DNA of 6,496 nucleotides from the NCBI GenBank assembly GCA_028819675.1, contig JAPPKT010000470.1, positions 1 through 6,496 on the forward strand, written 5' to 3'. The stretch's first letter is position 1; every line of letters begins with the position of its first letter. This document shows, piece after piece, positions 6,331-6,496 of the stretch. Source of the stretch: Caldilineaceae bacterium (GTDB lineage Bacteria; Chloroflexota; Anaerolineae; Caldilineales; Caldilineaceae). The translations under genes and the position numbers were made by a program. The notes beneath the pieces are model-generated. The model searched no databases. It was not told the origin of the DNA and worked only from the letters and a program-made list of their open reading frames with translations.

Positions 6331-6336
6331 AGTTTA
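6331..6336 (-). promoter_or_regulatory. Possible extended -10 promoter for the three-gene set
   Basis: On the minus strand TGC-TAAACT resembles an extended -10 (TGn then a four-of-six match). It would give a leader of roughly 80 nt before the enolase-superfamily ATG. No good -35 is present at 17 nt, so this is tentative. Confidence 0.22.
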
Positions 6337-6419
6337 GCACACGCCCCCAAAGCACAAAAGCAAAGCGCCGCGACAGCTGCACCTAAAGTCGTGGCCGAGC
6401 TTGACAAAGTCCCAGGCAA

Positions 6420-6481
6420 CCCAAAACGGTTTCACTCTCTCCTCTCTCCTCTCTCCTCTCCACTCTCTCCTCGCTTTTGGG
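6420..6481. repeat. Period-7 polypyrimidine tract flanked by a 7-bp inverted repeat
   Basis: The unit TCTCTCC is in register at 6436, 6443, 6450, 6457 (degenerate, TCTCCAC) and 6464, so four of five copies are perfect. One strand is almost pure pyrimidine from 6435 to 6472. It is bracketed by CCCAAAA (6420-6426) and TTTTGGG (6475-6481), which could pair to leave the tract in the loop. It lies about 180-240 nt upstream of the enolase-superfamily start, next to whatever gene lies beyond the window edge. Confidence 0.75.
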
Positions 6482-6496
6482 CGGTCGGGCCTAGTC

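Noticed and set aside
5538..6386. 282-codon plus-strand open frame
   Set aside because: It is antisense to the enolase-superfamily gene, whose catalytic residues are all intact. The composition (Arg, Val, Leu, His-rich) is that of a GC-rich shadow frame.

Overview
The window reads as a piece of a GC-rich bacterial chromosome, with ordinary bacterial genes, good Shine-Dalgarno sites, a lipoprotein signal and a haem c enzyme. No rRNA, tRNA, integrase, transposase or CRISPR array was seen. The mix of paralogous D-2-hydroxyacid dehydrogenases, an enolase-superfamily acid-sugar dehydratase and a phytanoyl-CoA-dioxygenase-like oxygenase recalls, from general knowledge, metabolically broad environmental lineages such as SAR202-type Chloroflexota, Poribacteria or Latescibacterota. 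The sequence alone does not fix the phylum.

Layout: (1) 1-686, plus strand: the C-terminal two thirds of a glyoxylate/hydroxypyruvate-reductase-type D-2-hydroxyacid dehydrogenase, cut by the window edge. (2) 720-2609, minus strand, converging on gene 1: a two-gene operon with a YtkA/FixH-like lipoprotein followed after 3 nt by a membrane-anchored di-haem cytochrome c peroxidase. (3) 2610-3113: a 504-bp stretch with no convincing gene. It holds the probable promoter of the operon and a compact repeat element made of nested palindromes near 2842-2888 and five copies of CTTCGCG at 2899-2960. (4) 3114-6242, minus strand: three co-directional genes, in transcription order a mandelate-racemase/enolase-superfamily enzyme (5100-6242), a phytanoyl-CoA-dioxygenase-family protein (4284-5033) and a second, complete D-2-hydroxyacid dehydrogenase (3114-4172). 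(5) 6243-6496: upstream region with a possible promoter and, near the edge, a period-7 polypyrimidine tract between short inverted repeats.

The three genes of block 4 are plausibly one catabolic unit for a hydroxy- or sugar-acid: dehydration by the enolase-superfamily enzyme, an Fe(II)/2-oxoglutarate-type oxidation, and NAD(P)-linked interconversion of a 2-hydroxy and 2-keto acid. The substrate is unknown and no transporter or regulator lies in the window. The most notable detail is that the dioxygenase-family protein has H-G-G where the family normally has the iron-binding H-x-D motif, which raises the possibility of altered chemistry. The peroxidase operon is a separate envelope function: periplasmic peroxide reduction next to a lipoprotein with a Met-rich linker and a MPxHxH motif. 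I see no strong evidence of a wholly new multi-gene system. The leads are an unusual oxygenase active site, an unassigned three-gene pathway and two repeat structures.
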